Assembly (NCBI RefSeq): GCF_009604405.1
Contig: NZ_WEGK01000019.1
Span: 1 to 64,000, forward strand
Length of the DNA: 64,000 nt
Source: Nocardia macrotermitis
GTDB taxonomy: Bacteria; Actinomycetota; Actinomycetes; Mycobacteriales; Mycobacteriaceae
Direction of reading: 5' to 3'
The notes beneath the pieces were generated by a model. That model was given only the letters and a program-made list of their open reading frames with translations. It did not search any database and had not been told where the DNA came from. The position numbers were made by a program, and so were the translations under genes. This document shows, piece after piece, positions 34,078-42,594 of this stretch. The first letter of the stretch is position 1. Every line of letters begins with the position of its first letter.

Positions 34078-34276
34078 TCTGCTGTCACCTGTGTACCGCT
34101 CAGCTATCACCTGTGCGTTGGTGAGGTGTGGGCTACCGCGGTGATCCGCACGGAGCCGAGCCTTCGAGCGGGGAGTTCGCGGTCGGCTTGTCGTTCAGCG
34201 CTCGAAGCGCATGAGCGAAGCCCGAGTGTTGAACGGTAAGCCTTGCCGGCCGCGAACACGCCGGAGCAGCGGCCGA

Positions 34277-34750
34277 TCACACAGCGCCGGGGCCGACGTT
34301 TCGGGAGTTGCGGGTGCGTAGCGCGTGGACGTATTCGGCTGGGGCTCCGGCCTTTTCGGCCGCGTCGGCGATGACGCCGATGTAGCGGGCCGAGGGTAGG
34401 CCGCCCTCGTAGGCGTCCAGGACGTACAGCCAGGCCAGGACGGGCTGTGAACCGGTGCCCGAACTGGGGCTGACGCGCAGCCGGATCTTCTTGTGTATGC
34501 CGAAATCCGAACCCTCCCAGCGGTCCAGGCTCACCTCGTCCTCGTCGGGCACGTCGTAGAGCACGACGAACACGCGGGATCCGGGCTCCTCGACCACCGT
34601 CGCCAGCGGTCCCTCCCAGCCGATGTCGTCTCCGGCGAAGGTCAGGCGCCAGCCCTCCAACCAGCCGGTTCCGTACACGGGGGAGTGCGGACAGCGCTTG
34701 AGCATCTGCTCGGGATCCATATTGGATCCATACGCGGCGTATATCGGCAC
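34277..34750 (-). CDS. gamma-glutamylcyclotransferase-like protein
   Basis: A 157-residue protein of the GGCT/AIG2 fold, corresponding by position to Rv3304. The N-terminal PIYAAYGSNMDPEQML contains the YGSN substrate loop; PDEDEVSLDRWEG and LDAYEGGLPSARYIGVIADA are further family-like segments. It may open gamma-glutamyl-amine or related bonds, but the natural substrate is unproven. GTG 34750 (VPIYAAYGSN) is chosen because the family starts just before YAAYGSN; longer frames upstream look non-coding. It is divergent from lpdA. Confidence 0.82.
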   Translation of the reverse strand: MPIYAAYGSNMDPEQMLKRCPHSPVYGTGWLEGWRLTFAGDDIGWEGPLATVVEEPGSRVFVVLYDVPDEDEVSLDRWEGSDFGIHKKIRLRVSPSSGTGSQPVLAWLYVLDAYEGGLPSARYIGVIADAAEKAGAPAEYVHALRTRNSRNVGPGAV

Positions 34751-34923
34751 CAGGCAAGAGTATCGAATGACCGCGAGGACGGCGAAGGAGCACGTACCTC
34801 GGCTCCGTCCGGCCGCCCACCGGGACCCGCAAACGCGCGGCGCGCGCGCCCTCGTGAACGCGCACAGATACGCTTTGCCGGTATCGGAGATCCCGGTCGA
34901 ACAGCACGAAGGCGGAGGTATCC

Positions 34924-36327
34924 ATGACCCGCATAGCAATCATCGGCGGCGGTCCGGCCGGTTACGAGGCCGCACTGGTTGCGGCCGCGCACGGCGCGGA
35001 GGTCACGGTGATCGACTGCGACGGCGTCGGTGGCGCGTGCGTGCTGTGGGATTGTGTGCCCTCCAAGACCTTCATCGCCTCCACCGGTGTGCGCACCGAT
35101 CTGCGCCGCGCGCGGGATCTGGGCATCACGCTGCATCCGGCGCAGGCCCAGGTGCGGTTGTCCGAGGTGAATTCCCGGGTGAAGGCGTTGGCGCAGGCGC
35201 AGTCCGCCGATATCCGCACCAAACTCCAGGCCGCTGGGGTGACCATCCTCAACGGCGGCGGCGAGCTGATCGATCAGATTCCGGGCCTGGCCACCCATCT
35301 GGTGCGCGCGAATCTGGCCGGCGGCGGTGAGCGGGTGCTCGAGGCCGAGGTGGTGCTGATCGCCACCGGCGCGAGCCCGCGTGTGCTGCCCGGCGCGGAA
35401 CCGGACGGCGAGCGGATCCTGAACTGGCGGCAGCTGTACGACCTGCAGGAGATGCCCAAGACGCTGGTGGTCGTCGGATCCGGTGTCACCGGTGCGGAAT
35501 TCGTCAACGCCTACACCGAGATGGGCGTCAAGGTGAAGCTGGTCTCCAGCCGCGACCGGATGATGCCCGGTGAGGACGCCGACGCCGCGCTCGTGCTCGA
35601 GGACGCCCTGGCCGAACGCGGTGTGGAACTGGTCAAGCAGGCGCGCGCGGACGCGGTCGAGCGCACCGACGACGGCATCGTGGTGAAACTCTCCGACGGC
35701 CGCGAGGTCACCGGTTCGCACGCGCTGATGACGGTCGGCTCCACCCCGAACACCGCCAACCTCGGTCTGGAGCGGATCGGTATCGAACTGGACCGCGGCG
35801 GCTATCTGCGGGTGGACCGCGTCTCGCGTACCACGGTGCCGGGTGTGTACGCCGCGGGCGACTGCACCGGACTGCTCCCGCTGGCCTCGGTGGCCGCGAT
35901 GCAGGGCCGGATCGCGATGTATCACGCACTCGGCGAGGGGGTGCAGCCGATCCGGCTCAAGACGGTGGCCTCGGCGGTGTTCACCCGGCCCGAGATCGCC
36001 ACGGTCGGGGTGAGCCAGAACGCGATCGACGACGGTCAGGTTCCGGCGCGCACGGTGATGCTGCCGTTGAACACCAATCCGCGGGCCAAGATGTCCGGGC
36101 TGCGACGCGGTTTCGTGAAGATCTTCTGTCGTCCGGCGACCGGTGTGGTGATCGGCGGCGTGGTGGTGGCGCCGATCGCCTCGGAGCTGATCCTGCCGAT
36201 CGCGATGGCGGTGCAGAACAATCTCACCGTGAACGATCTGGCGCAGACGTTCTCGGTGTATCCGTCGCTGTCGGGATCGATCACCGAGGCCGCGCGTCAG
36301 TTGATGCGGCACGACGATCTGGGGTAG
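34924..36327 (+). CDS. lpdA: NAD(P)H-quinone dehydrogenase, lipoamide-dehydrogenase fold
   Basis: A 467-residue flavoprotein disulfide reductase family member matching mycobacterial LpdA (Rv3303c), a quinone reductase rather than a true lipoamide dehydrogenase. FAD-binding start RIAIIGGGPAGYEAALVAA, NAD-binding TLVVVGSGVTGAEFVNAY, and the second FAD motif GVYAAGDCTGLLPLASVAAM are clear. The active-site region is GGACVLWDCVPSKTF with two Cys spaced CX4C. The C-terminal His-Glu dyad of true dehydrogenases is absent (NDLAQTFSVYPSLSGSITEA), as in LpdA. It is followed by glpD-type genes downstream, as in mycobacteria, with three accessory genes inserted between. Confidence 0.92.
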   Translation: MTRIAIIGGGPAGYEAALVAAAHGAEVTVIDCDGVGGACVLWDCVPSKTFIASTGVRTDLRRARDLGITLHPAQAQVRLSEVNSRVKALAQAQSADIRTKLQAAGVTILNGGGELIDQIPGLATHLVRANLAGGGERVLEAEVVLIATGASPRVLPGAEPDGERILNWRQLYDLQEMPKTLVVVGSGVTGAEFVNAYTEMGVKVKLVSSRDRMMPGEDADAALVLEDALAERGVELVKQARADAVERTDDGIVVKLSDGREVTGSHALMTVGSTPNTANLGLERIGIELDRGGYLRVDRVSRTTVPGVYAAGDCTGLLPLASVAAMQGRIAMYHALGEGVQPIRLKTVASAVFTRPEIATVGVSQNAIDDGQVPARTVMLPLNTNPRAKMSGLRRGFVKIFCRPATGVVIGGVVVAPIASELILPIAMAVQNNLTVNDLAQTFSVYPSLSGSITEAARQLMRHDDLG

Positions 36328-36696
36328 TCCGGACCGGACACCTTCCGATCGCTCGGCGCCGCACGGCTTTCGGGCATCGTTCATGTTCCGGCGGGCCGTC
36401 GTTCACGCCCGATCAGTCCCCTGGACAACACCTCTCGCGGGAGCGAGTGCGTTTGCGGCACTGGGAATTCGATACATGTTGCCGGAAACCTGTTCGTGTG
36501 ATTCACTTCCCGCAGAGATGTGAGTGGTGGGTTGGTTGGCAGATTTCGTGACGGGGGATTGTGCCTTTCCCGACCGGAGTTCGCGAGCGGCCCCCGGGGT
36601 CGTGTCAGCGGTCCGGCATCTGATGAGGGATAACGGGAGTGCGGTGTGCTTTGCCCGACATGACGGCGGCCGTGCTCGGGAAAGGGACTGCGAGCA
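36328..36696. other. spacer upstream of the secreted Pro/Gln-rich protein
   Basis: 369 bases without a recognisable gene. It contains a small CTCGCGGGAGCGAG hairpin near 36436 but no clear promoter hexamers. A riboswitch was considered and not supported. Confidence 0.4.
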
Positions 36697-37776
36697 GTGA
36701 AACATCAGCGTAGTAAGCCGAATCGGGTGCAGCGCGTGGTGGCCACGTCGTTGCCGTTGGCCACCGCGGCCGCCGTGGTCACTCTGCTGGCCACACCGGC
36801 TGGTGCGGACCCAGTGAGTCCGACCCCGGTGCCCACCACGCCCGCGCAGCCGGGCGACACCCAGGCGGGTACCCCCTCGACGCAGAATCAGGCTCCCGCG
36901 CAGCCGGGCGTCACCAAGCCGGGGCAGTCGAACGACAAGAACACCCCGCAGCCCGGAGTGACCGCGCCGGGTGGCGCCCAGCCGGGTGTCACCCCGTCGC
37001 AGCCGGGCGTCACGCAGCCCAATCCCAATGGGACGCAACCGGATCAGAGCCTGGCCGGTCCGGTGCAGCCGGGTGTCACCACCCCGCGCGTCGCGCCGCT
37101 GCCGGTGCCCGGACAGAGCACCGACACCGGCCCGGCGCAGCCGGCCGTGATGCCCAACCCGGGTACCGCGCAGCCGAATCAGCAGCCGAGCCAGCCGCAG
37201 CCCGGCCAGGGCACCATGGATTCGCTCGCCGGTAACGGCGCCGCCCAGCAGGGCACCGTGCAGGGCCCGCCGCGCTGGAGCTCGCCGAGCCTGCATTCCG
37301 CCCCGGCCGCGCCGGTGGTGCAGATGAACGGCCCGCACACCGAGGTCGGCGCGAACATCGACGGCGGTGGGCTGGCCCCCGGCTACGTGGCCAACACGCA
37401 CCACTTCAACAACGCCAACGGTTACGTCGGCACGGTCGGCTACCGAACCCCGAACGGGACCGGTGACGCGGGCGTCTCGATCGAGTACGTCGAGGCCAAC
37501 AAGATCAAGGTCACCACGTACACCCACACCACGGGTATCGATGACCTCAAGGCCCGCACCGGTTTCAACGACGTCAAGAACACCACCTACGTCGACTCCA
37601 CCCAGGCCAACGCGGCCAAGGCCGCGGTCGAGGGGTGGATCCGGATGCAGCCGGGTGGGGTCGCCGCACTCGACGCGGCCGCTCACGTTGGTAGGCTGCC
37701 GGAGGGGAATTACGCCCCGCAGACGGTGAATGTCGCCGGTGTCAGCACGCAGTGGAGTGGTTCGGTCCAGAACTGA
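36697..37776 (+). CDS. secreted Pro/Gly/Gln-rich repeat protein, function unknown
   Basis: A 359-residue protein with a basic N-terminus, a hydrophobic core (SLPLATAAAVVTLLATPAGA) and an AXA-type cleavage site, so it is exported. Residues about 40-190 are a disordered tract built from QPGVT-type units (QPGVTKPGQ, QPGVTAPGG, QPGVTPS, QPGVTQPN, QPGVTTPR). A folded C-terminal domain of about 165 residues follows (GYVANTHHFNNANGYVGTVG through AGVSTQWSGSVQN), Asn/Thr-rich with no Cys. I do not recognise the domain; the layout suggests a cell-surface or cell-wall-spanning protein. A strong hairpin lies between it and the next gene. Confidence 0.8.
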   Translation: MKHQRSKPNRVQRVVATSLPLATAAAVVTLLATPAGADPVSPTPVPTTPAQPGDTQAGTPSTQNQAPAQPGVTKPGQSNDKNTPQPGVTAPGGAQPGVTPSQPGVTQPNPNGTQPDQSLAGPVQPGVTTPRVAPLPVPGQSTDTGPAQPAVMPNPGTAQPNQQPSQPQPGQGTMDSLAGNGAAQQGTVQGPPRWSSPSLHSAPAAPVVQMNGPHTEVGANIDGGGLAPGYVANTHHFNNANGYVGTVGYRTPNGTGDAGVSIEYVEANKIKVTTYTHTTGIDDLKARTGFNDVKNTTYVDSTQANAAKAAVEGWIRMQPGGVAALDAAAHVGRLPEGNYAPQTVNVAGVSTQWSGSVQN

Positions 37777-37818
37777 GACTCGGTGCTGGCCCGGGGGACA
37801 TCGGTGCAAGCTGGTTCG

Positions 37819-37851
37819 GCGTGGGGCGGTCGTTGGTAGACCGCCCCACGC
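37819..37851 (+). terminator. perfect 13-bp hairpin between the two repeat-rich protein genes
   Basis: GCGTGGGGCGGTC (37819-37831) pairs exactly with GACCGCCCCACGC (37839-37851) around a 7-base loop. It lies 42 bases after the upstream stop and 25 bases before the next ATG, so it is either a terminator or an attenuator for the downstream gene. Confidence 0.7.
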
Positions 37852-37876
37852 GGGTGTCCTGGGGAAGGAACGGGTG

Positions 37877-39163
37877 ATGGCCTCCAAGGACGATTCGGAA
37901 CACGACGAATCGGGTGAGTCGGGTTTCGGACCGCCCACGTCCGGGTTCGGTCCGCCGGTCGGTGAATTCGGGCCGCCGATGGATGCGTTCGGTCCGCCGA
38001 CCGGTGGGGGTGCGGTGGGCTGGCAGCCCGCCGACGCTCCGGAACGTCCGGCCGTGGGGTGGCAGCCCGCCGATGGGGGTGAGCGCCCCAGCCTCGGCTG
38101 GCAGCCGGTCGATCAGCAGCCCGCCCCGCCGGTGCAGCCGACGGTGCCCGCGCCGCCGCAGCAGTACCGTGCGCCGGACTCGACGGGGTCGCGCGAGATC
38201 GTACAGCCGCCGCAGCAGTACCGCGCACCCGATTCGACGGGGTCGCGCGAGATCGTGCAGCCGCCGCAGCAGTACCGTGCGCCGGACTCGACCGGTTCGC
38301 GGGAAATCGTTCAGCCGCAACAGTATTCGACCGGCTCGCAGGAGACGGTGCGGTATTCGGATCAGGCCGGTGGTCAGGGTGGGCCCGATACCGGAACGTG
38401 GCAGGCCGTGCCGCCGCGCCCGCCCACCCGGCCCGAGCAGTCGCAGTCCGGACAGCCGCGTTCGCTGTGGGACGACGACGATCTGGCCAAGAAGCTCGCC
38501 GCGCCGCGCGAGCCCAGTGTCGCCGCGCGCGGATCCGCGTCGGGCAAGAGTTCGTCCTCGGGTTCGCTGTGGGACGACGACGATATGGCCCTGGACTTCG
38601 GCTCCTCCTCGGGGCGGCAGACCTCCGCGCCCACCTCGGACGGGTCGCGCCGCAATCGCGGTGTGCTGTACGGGGGGATCGCGGCCGGAGTGGTCGTGGT
38701 GCTGGCGATCGTGGGTGTGATCGTGTACGCCATGCGCGGTGGAGACCACCCGAGTCCCAACCCCACCGCGACGCCGGGCGCGCAGGCCCCGACGCAGGAC
38801 GGCGGGGCGAGTTGCCAGACCTACAAGAGCGGCGGTACCACCGTCGGCAACGGTCCCGGCGACACCAACAGCGGGGTCGGCGCGATCCTCGGCTTCGAGC
38901 ACGCGATCTACACCGACCGCAGTGCGGCCAAGGCGTTGACCTTCGTGAAACCGAACACGGTCAACGTGGCGCAGCAGGTCATCGATCAGTATCCGGTGGG
39001 TACCACGTACTGCCTGCGCATCAACGAGTTGACGGCGAACAGTTTCCTGGTGGTGATCACGGAGAACACTCCCGACGGTAAGACTCAGACGTATCGGGAG
39101 GCGTTCGACACGCAGCAGGTCGACGGCAAGTACCTGATCGCGAGGGCACCGCAGGGTCTCTGA
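37877..39163 (+). CDS. single-pass membrane protein with long repetitive cytoplasmic tail
   Basis: A 428-residue type II-like membrane protein of unknown function. The N-terminal 280 residues are disordered and contain four repeat classes: FGPP units, GWQPAD units (three), an 18-residue unit starting QQYRAPDSTGSREI (three and a partial), and two SLWDDDD motifs about 35 residues apart. A transmembrane helix follows basic residues (GVLYGGIAAGVVVVLAIVGV). The exterior domain of about 130 residues holds two Cys (ASCQTYKSGG, TTYCLRINEL) that could form a disulfide. ATG 37877 has GGAAGGAA just upstream. The SLWDDDD motifs resemble conserved cytoplasmic docking motifs in Nocardia-type membrane proteins; their partner is unknown. 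Confidence 0.8.
   Translation: MASKDDSEHDESGESGFGPPTSGFGPPVGEFGPPMDAFGPPTGGGAVGWQPADAPERPAVGWQPADGGERPSLGWQPVDQQPAPPVQPTVPAPPQQYRAPDSTGSREIVQPPQQYRAPDSTGSREIVQPPQQYRAPDSTGSREIVQPQQYSTGSQETVRYSDQAGGQGGPDTGTWQAVPPRPPTRPEQSQSGQPRSLWDDDDLAKKLAAPREPSVAARGSASGKSSSSGSLWDDDDMALDFGSSSGRQTSAPTSDGSRRNRGVLYGGIAAGVVVVLAIVGVIVYAMRGGDHPSPNPTATPGAQAPTQDGGASCQTYKSGGTTVGNGPGDTNSGVGAILGFEHAIYTDRSAAKALTFVKPNTVNVAQQVIDQYPVGTTYCLRINELTANSFLVVITENTPDGKTQTYREAFDTQQVDGKYLIARAPQGL
38159..38353 (+). repeat. 54-bp tandem array inside the membrane protein gene
   Basis: Units start at 38159, 38213 and 38267, exactly 54 bases apart; a shortened fourth copy begins at 38318. Each encodes 18 residues beginning QQYRAPDSTGSREI. 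Silent differences between copies (for example CGT/CGC, GGG/GGT) show some age. Confidence 0.93.
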
Positions 39164-39167
39164 TCAG

Positions 39168-39204
39168 ATCTCATTATCTGAGATACAAATTTCATATAAT
39201 GAAT
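39168..39204 (+). promoter_or_regulatory. promoter/operator region of the aminotransferase gene
   Basis: Two dyads lie in a very A/T-rich stretch: ATCTCATTATCTGAGAT (39168-39184) and TTCATATAATGAA (39191-39203). The second encloses a perfect TATAAT (39195-39200), so a bound regulator would cover the -10 box. The gene starts at 39251. Confidence 0.55.
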
Positions 39205-39250
39205 TACCTGTGCGATGGTGGGATGACGTAACCCATTGTCGGAGGTCTCT

Positions 39251-40441
39251 ATGTCGCCCGTCTCACCATCGCTGTCGCATCGGCTGGACGGTCTGCGGAG
39301 TTCGGCGATTCGTGATCTGCTGACGTTGACCGAACGTCCGGAGGTCATCGGCCTGGCCGGTGGGTTGCCGGACGAACAGCTCATGCCGCGCGATCGGATC
39401 GCCCGTGCCGCCGAGGCCGCGCTGGCGGATCGTTCACGATTGCAGTACACCCAGTCGGCGGGCTGGGGACCGCTGCGTGAGGTGCTTGCCGCGCGGGAGT
39501 CGGCGCGGCTGGGCCGGGCGGTGCCGATCGCGGAGGTGTTCGTCACGCACGGCTCGCAGCAGGCGTTGTCGCTGCTGGGTGAGGTGCTGTTGGATCCGGG
39601 CGCGCTGGTGGTGGTCGAGGATCCGGCGTATGTCGGTGCGTTGCAGGTGTTCCGGGCCGCCGGGGCGCGGATCGCGTCGGTTCCGCTGGATGCGGAGGGG
39701 ATGCGGGTCGATCTGCTCGCCGAACTGCTCGAGCGCGGGGAGCGTCCGGCGGTCGTGCATACGGTCAGCAACTTTCACAATCCGCGCGGGGTGACGATGA
39801 GTGCGCGGCGTCGCGCGGAGCTGGCCGGGCTCGCCGACCGCTACGGATTCTGGGTCATCGAGGACGATCCGTACGGCGAACTCTGGTTCGACCGGCCCGC
39901 AGCCGAACCCGTTGCGACCTACTCGCCCAACGTGATTCGGCTGTCCAGCGCCTCGAAGATCCTCGCCCCCTCGCTGCGCGCGGGCTGGATGGTCGCGCCC
40001 GACCGGGTCTGCCGCGCGGTGGAACTGCTCAAACAGGGTGCGGACCTGTGCGGTTCGGCGCTTACCCAGCAGATCACCGCCGACCTGCTGGCCGACACGG
40101 ATTGGCTTGCCGCACACGTGAACACGGTGCGCAGCAACTACGGCGAACGCGCGAAGGCACTGGTCGGCGCACTGCGCGAACGATTCGGCAACCGCATCGT
40201 GAGTACCGACGCCACCGGCGGCATGTTCGTCTGGGCATCCTTCACCGACGACACCGACACGGCCCGATCACTCTCGCGCGCAGTCGAACACGGCGTCGCC
40301 TACGTCCCGGGATCGGCATTCGCCGTCGATTCCGACTACCGCTCGGCAATGCGCTTGTGCTTCACCACGTTCGACGCACCGACGTTGCGCGAGGCCGTCG
40401 ACAGGCTGGCGCGAACGTTCGGCGAAGAGCGCGACGGCTAG
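39251..40441 (+). CDS. PLP-dependent aminotransferase, class I (2-aminoadipate/MocR-core type)
   Basis: A 396-residue fold-type I aminotransferase. VIGLAGGLPDEQLMP near residue 30, FVTHGSQQALSLLGEVLLDP, HTVSNFHNPRGVTMS, IEDDPYGELWF (PLP-binding Asp) and SSASKILAPSLRAGW with the Schiff-base Lys are all present. The wording matches the LysN/alpha-aminoadipate and MocR-catalytic-domain group; no helix-turn-helix is attached. The amino-acid substrate cannot be fixed. ATG 39251 has GGAGG six bases upstream, chosen over TTG 39236. The A/T-rich promoter with two dyads implies specific control, perhaps by an Lrp- or GntR-type factor not in the window. Confidence 0.88.
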   Translation: MSPVSPSLSHRLDGLRSSAIRDLLTLTERPEVIGLAGGLPDEQLMPRDRIARAAEAALADRSRLQYTQSAGWGPLREVLAARESARLGRAVPIAEVFVTHGSQQALSLLGEVLLDPGALVVVEDPAYVGALQVFRAAGARIASVPLDAEGMRVDLLAELLERGERPAVVHTVSNFHNPRGVTMSARRRAELAGLADRYGFWVIEDDPYGELWFDRPAAEPVATYSPNVIRLSSASKILAPSLRAGWMVAPDRVCRAVELLKQGADLCGSALTQQITADLLADTDWLAAHVNTVRSNYGERAKALVGALRERFGNRIVSTDATGGMFVWASFTDDTDTARSLSRAVEHGVAYVPGSAFAVDSDYRSAMRLCFTTFDAPTLREAVDRLARTFGEERDG

Positions 40442-40580
40442 CCCTAGCGGCTTCTCCTCCGGCCGACGATGCCGGGCGCTCGGACGGCGGTGCACTACAG
40501 TGACGTCCAGCTACCTTGCGGCTATGTCGCGGGCAGGTGTGTCACCAACGAGCGTTCGGCATCGGCTGGAGGAGTCGAGG

Positions 40581-42332
40581 ATGGCGGAGATATCGCAGGC
40601 GGGGTCCCGTTCGGCCGGGGAGTTGGGGCCCGGTCAGCGGGATGGTGCGTGGGAGCGGTTGGGGCGGGATCATTTCGATGTCGTTGTCATCGGGGGTGGG
40701 GTGGTCGGGGCGGGGATCGCGTTGGATGCGGCTACTCGGGGGCTCGAGGTTGCGTTGGTGGAGGCGCGGGATCTGGCTTCGGGGACCTCGAGTCGGTCGT
40801 CCAAGATGTTTCATGGTGGGTTGCGGTATCTCGAACAGCTGGATTTCGGGTTGGTGCGGGAGGCGTTGCGTGAGCGTGAGTTGAGTCTGAAAACCCTTGC
40901 GCCGCATCTGGTCAAGCCGCTGCGGTTCCTGTATCCGCTGACCCATCGGGTGTGGGAGCGGCCGTATGTCGCTTCGGGGCTGGTGCTGTACGACACCATG
41001 GGTGGGGCGAAATCTGTTCCGGGACAACATCATTTGACTCGGTCGGCGGCGTTGCGGCTGGCACCGGGGGTGCGGCGGGACGCGTTGATCGGCGGGGTCA
41101 CCTATTACGACACCGTTGTCGACGACGCCCGGCACACCATGACCGTGGCCCGCACCGCCGCGCACTACGGTGCGGTCGTGCGCACCTCGACGCAGGTGGT
41201 GGGGTTCCTGCGGGAGGCCGATCGGGTGGTCGGGGTGAAGGTGCGCGACAGCGAGGACGGGCGCGCCACGCAGGTGCGCGGGCATGTGGTGATCAATGCG
41301 ACCGGTGTCTGGACCGACGAGATCCAGGCGCTCTCGCGGCAGCGCGGACGTTTCCACGTGCGGGCCTCCAAAGGTGTGCACATCGTGGTGCCGCGCGATC
41401 GGATCGCCAGTGACACCGCGCTGATCCTGCGGACCCCGACCTCGGTGCTGTTCGTCATCCCGTGGGGGCCGGGTCACTGGATCATCGGGACCACCGACAC
41501 CGACTGGAATCTGGACCTCGCCCATCCCGCGGCGACCAAGGCCGATATCGCGTATCTGCTCGAACGGGTGAACCAGGTGCTGGTCACGCCGCTCACGCAC
41601 GAGGACATCCAGGGCGTCTACGCCGGATTGCGGCCGCTGCTGGCGGGGGAGAGCGACGAGACGTCCAAGCTCTCGCGCGAACACGCCGTCGCGCGGATCT
41701 GCCCGGGACTGGTCGCCATCGCGGGCGGCAAGTACACCACCTATCGGGTGATGGCGTACGACGCGGTGGATGCCGCGGCACCCGATATCCCGCAGCGGGT
41801 CTCGCCCTCGATCACCGAGAAGGTGCCGCTGCTGGGCGCGGACGGCTACTTCGCCCTGCTCAACCAGGCCCCGCAACTCGCGCAGACCTACGGCGTGCAC
41901 CCGTACCGCATCGAACACCTGCTGGACCGCTACGGCTCCCTGGTCACCGACGTGCTCGACCTCGCCGCGGGCAAACCCGAACTGCTGCAACCGATCACCG
42001 AATCCCCGACGTATCTGCGCGTGGAGGCGGTCTATGCCGCCACCGCCGAGGGCGCACTGCACCTCGACGACATCCTGGCCCGCCGCACCCGCATCTCCAT
42101 CGAATACTCGCACCGCGGCGTGGCCTGCGCCGAAGAGGTCGGCCGCCTCGTCGCCCCGGTCTTGGGCTGGGACGATCAGCGCGTCGCCCGGGAGGTCGCC
42201 ACCTACAACGCCAGGGTCGACGCCGAGATCCGCTCCCAAACCCAACCCGACGACATCTCCGCCGACGCCCTGCGCGCCGCCGCACCCGAACCCCGCCCGG
42301 AGATCCTCGAACCCGTCCCGACCGACGGGTGA
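40581..42332 (+). CDS. glpD: glycerol-3-phosphate dehydrogenase (FAD-dependent)
   Basis: Membrane-associated respiratory enzyme oxidising glycerol 3-phosphate to dihydroxyacetone phosphate and feeding quinone. The 583 residues start with a Rossmann FAD site, FDVVVIGGGVVGAGIALDAA, then ASGTSSRSSKMFHGGLRYLE, a GlpD hallmark. The mid-region VIPWGPGHWIIGTTDTDW and GGKYTTYRVMAYDAVD are also conserved, with a C-terminal helical domain (YSHRGVACAEEVGRLVAPVL). ATG 40581 has GGAGGAG upstream and is chosen over ATG 40500. It corresponds to mycobacterial glpD2 next to lpdA. Confidence 0.94.
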   Translation: MAEISQAGSRSAGELGPGQRDGAWERLGRDHFDVVVIGGGVVGAGIALDAATRGLEVALVEARDLASGTSSRSSKMFHGGLRYLEQLDFGLVREALRERELSLKTLAPHLVKPLRFLYPLTHRVWERPYVASGLVLYDTMGGAKSVPGQHHLTRSAALRLAPGVRRDALIGGVTYYDTVVDDARHTMTVARTAAHYGAVVRTSTQVVGFLREADRVVGVKVRDSEDGRATQVRGHVVINATGVWTDEIQALSRQRGRFHVRASKGVHIVVPRDRIASDTALILRTPTSVLFVIPWGPGHWIIGTTDTDWNLDLAHPAATKADIAYLLERVNQVLVTPLTHEDIQGVYAGLRPLLAGESDETSKLSREHAVARICPGLVAIAGGKYTTYRVMAYDAVDAAAPDIPQRVSPSITEKVPLLGADGYFALLNQAPQLAQTYGVHPYRIEHLLDRYGSLVTDVLDLAAGKPELLQPITESPTYLRVEAVYAATAEGALHLDDILARRTRISIEYSHRGVACAEEVGRLVAPVLGWDDQRVAREVATYNARVDAEIRSQTQPDDISADALRAAAPEPRPEILEPVPTDG

Positions 42333-42378
42333 TTCCAGCGCGCGGTTGTGTTGTCCGGGCGCATGATCGAACAGGGGG

Positions 42379-42492
42379 TCATCGGGTGTGGAGCAGTAGG
42401 TAGACCAGAAGCAGCGTGATGGCCGTGGCGATCAGCGCATGCACCAGTTGCAGGGTGATGCGCGCGATGCGGTGGGCGGTGGCTGCGGTCAT
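42379..42492 (-). CDS. possible 37-residue single-helix membrane protein
   Basis: A short frame with a basic N-terminus (MTAATAHRIARITLQLVH) followed by a hydrophobic helix (ALIATAITLLLVYLLLH) and a final Arg, a typical small transmembrane protein layout. Third positions are GC-rich as in its neighbours. No clear ribosome-binding site precedes the ATG and I know no family, so it is tentative. It lies between the glpD and nei 3' ends. Confidence 0.4.
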   Translation of the reverse strand: MTAATAHRIARITLQLVHALIATAITLLLVYLLLHTR

Positions 42493-42594
42493 GACGGGTA
42501 TGTCGTTGCGCGCGACCGAGATATTAGCTATTGAGTGGCAAATGACACTGTGGTGTGGTGGGGGCGTTGTGGGGATGGTGTTCGGGGGTCGGGC

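Noticed and set aside
34107..34943. 278-codon frame overlapping the gamma-glutamylcyclotransferase gene
   Set aside because: The YGSN-containing frame at 34277-34750 is the real gene; this one is an Arg-rich shadow.
36328..36696. Possible c-di-AMP (ydaO) riboswitch before the secreted protein
   Set aside because: The position would fit cell-wall genes, but I could not match the conserved core elements, only one small hairpin.
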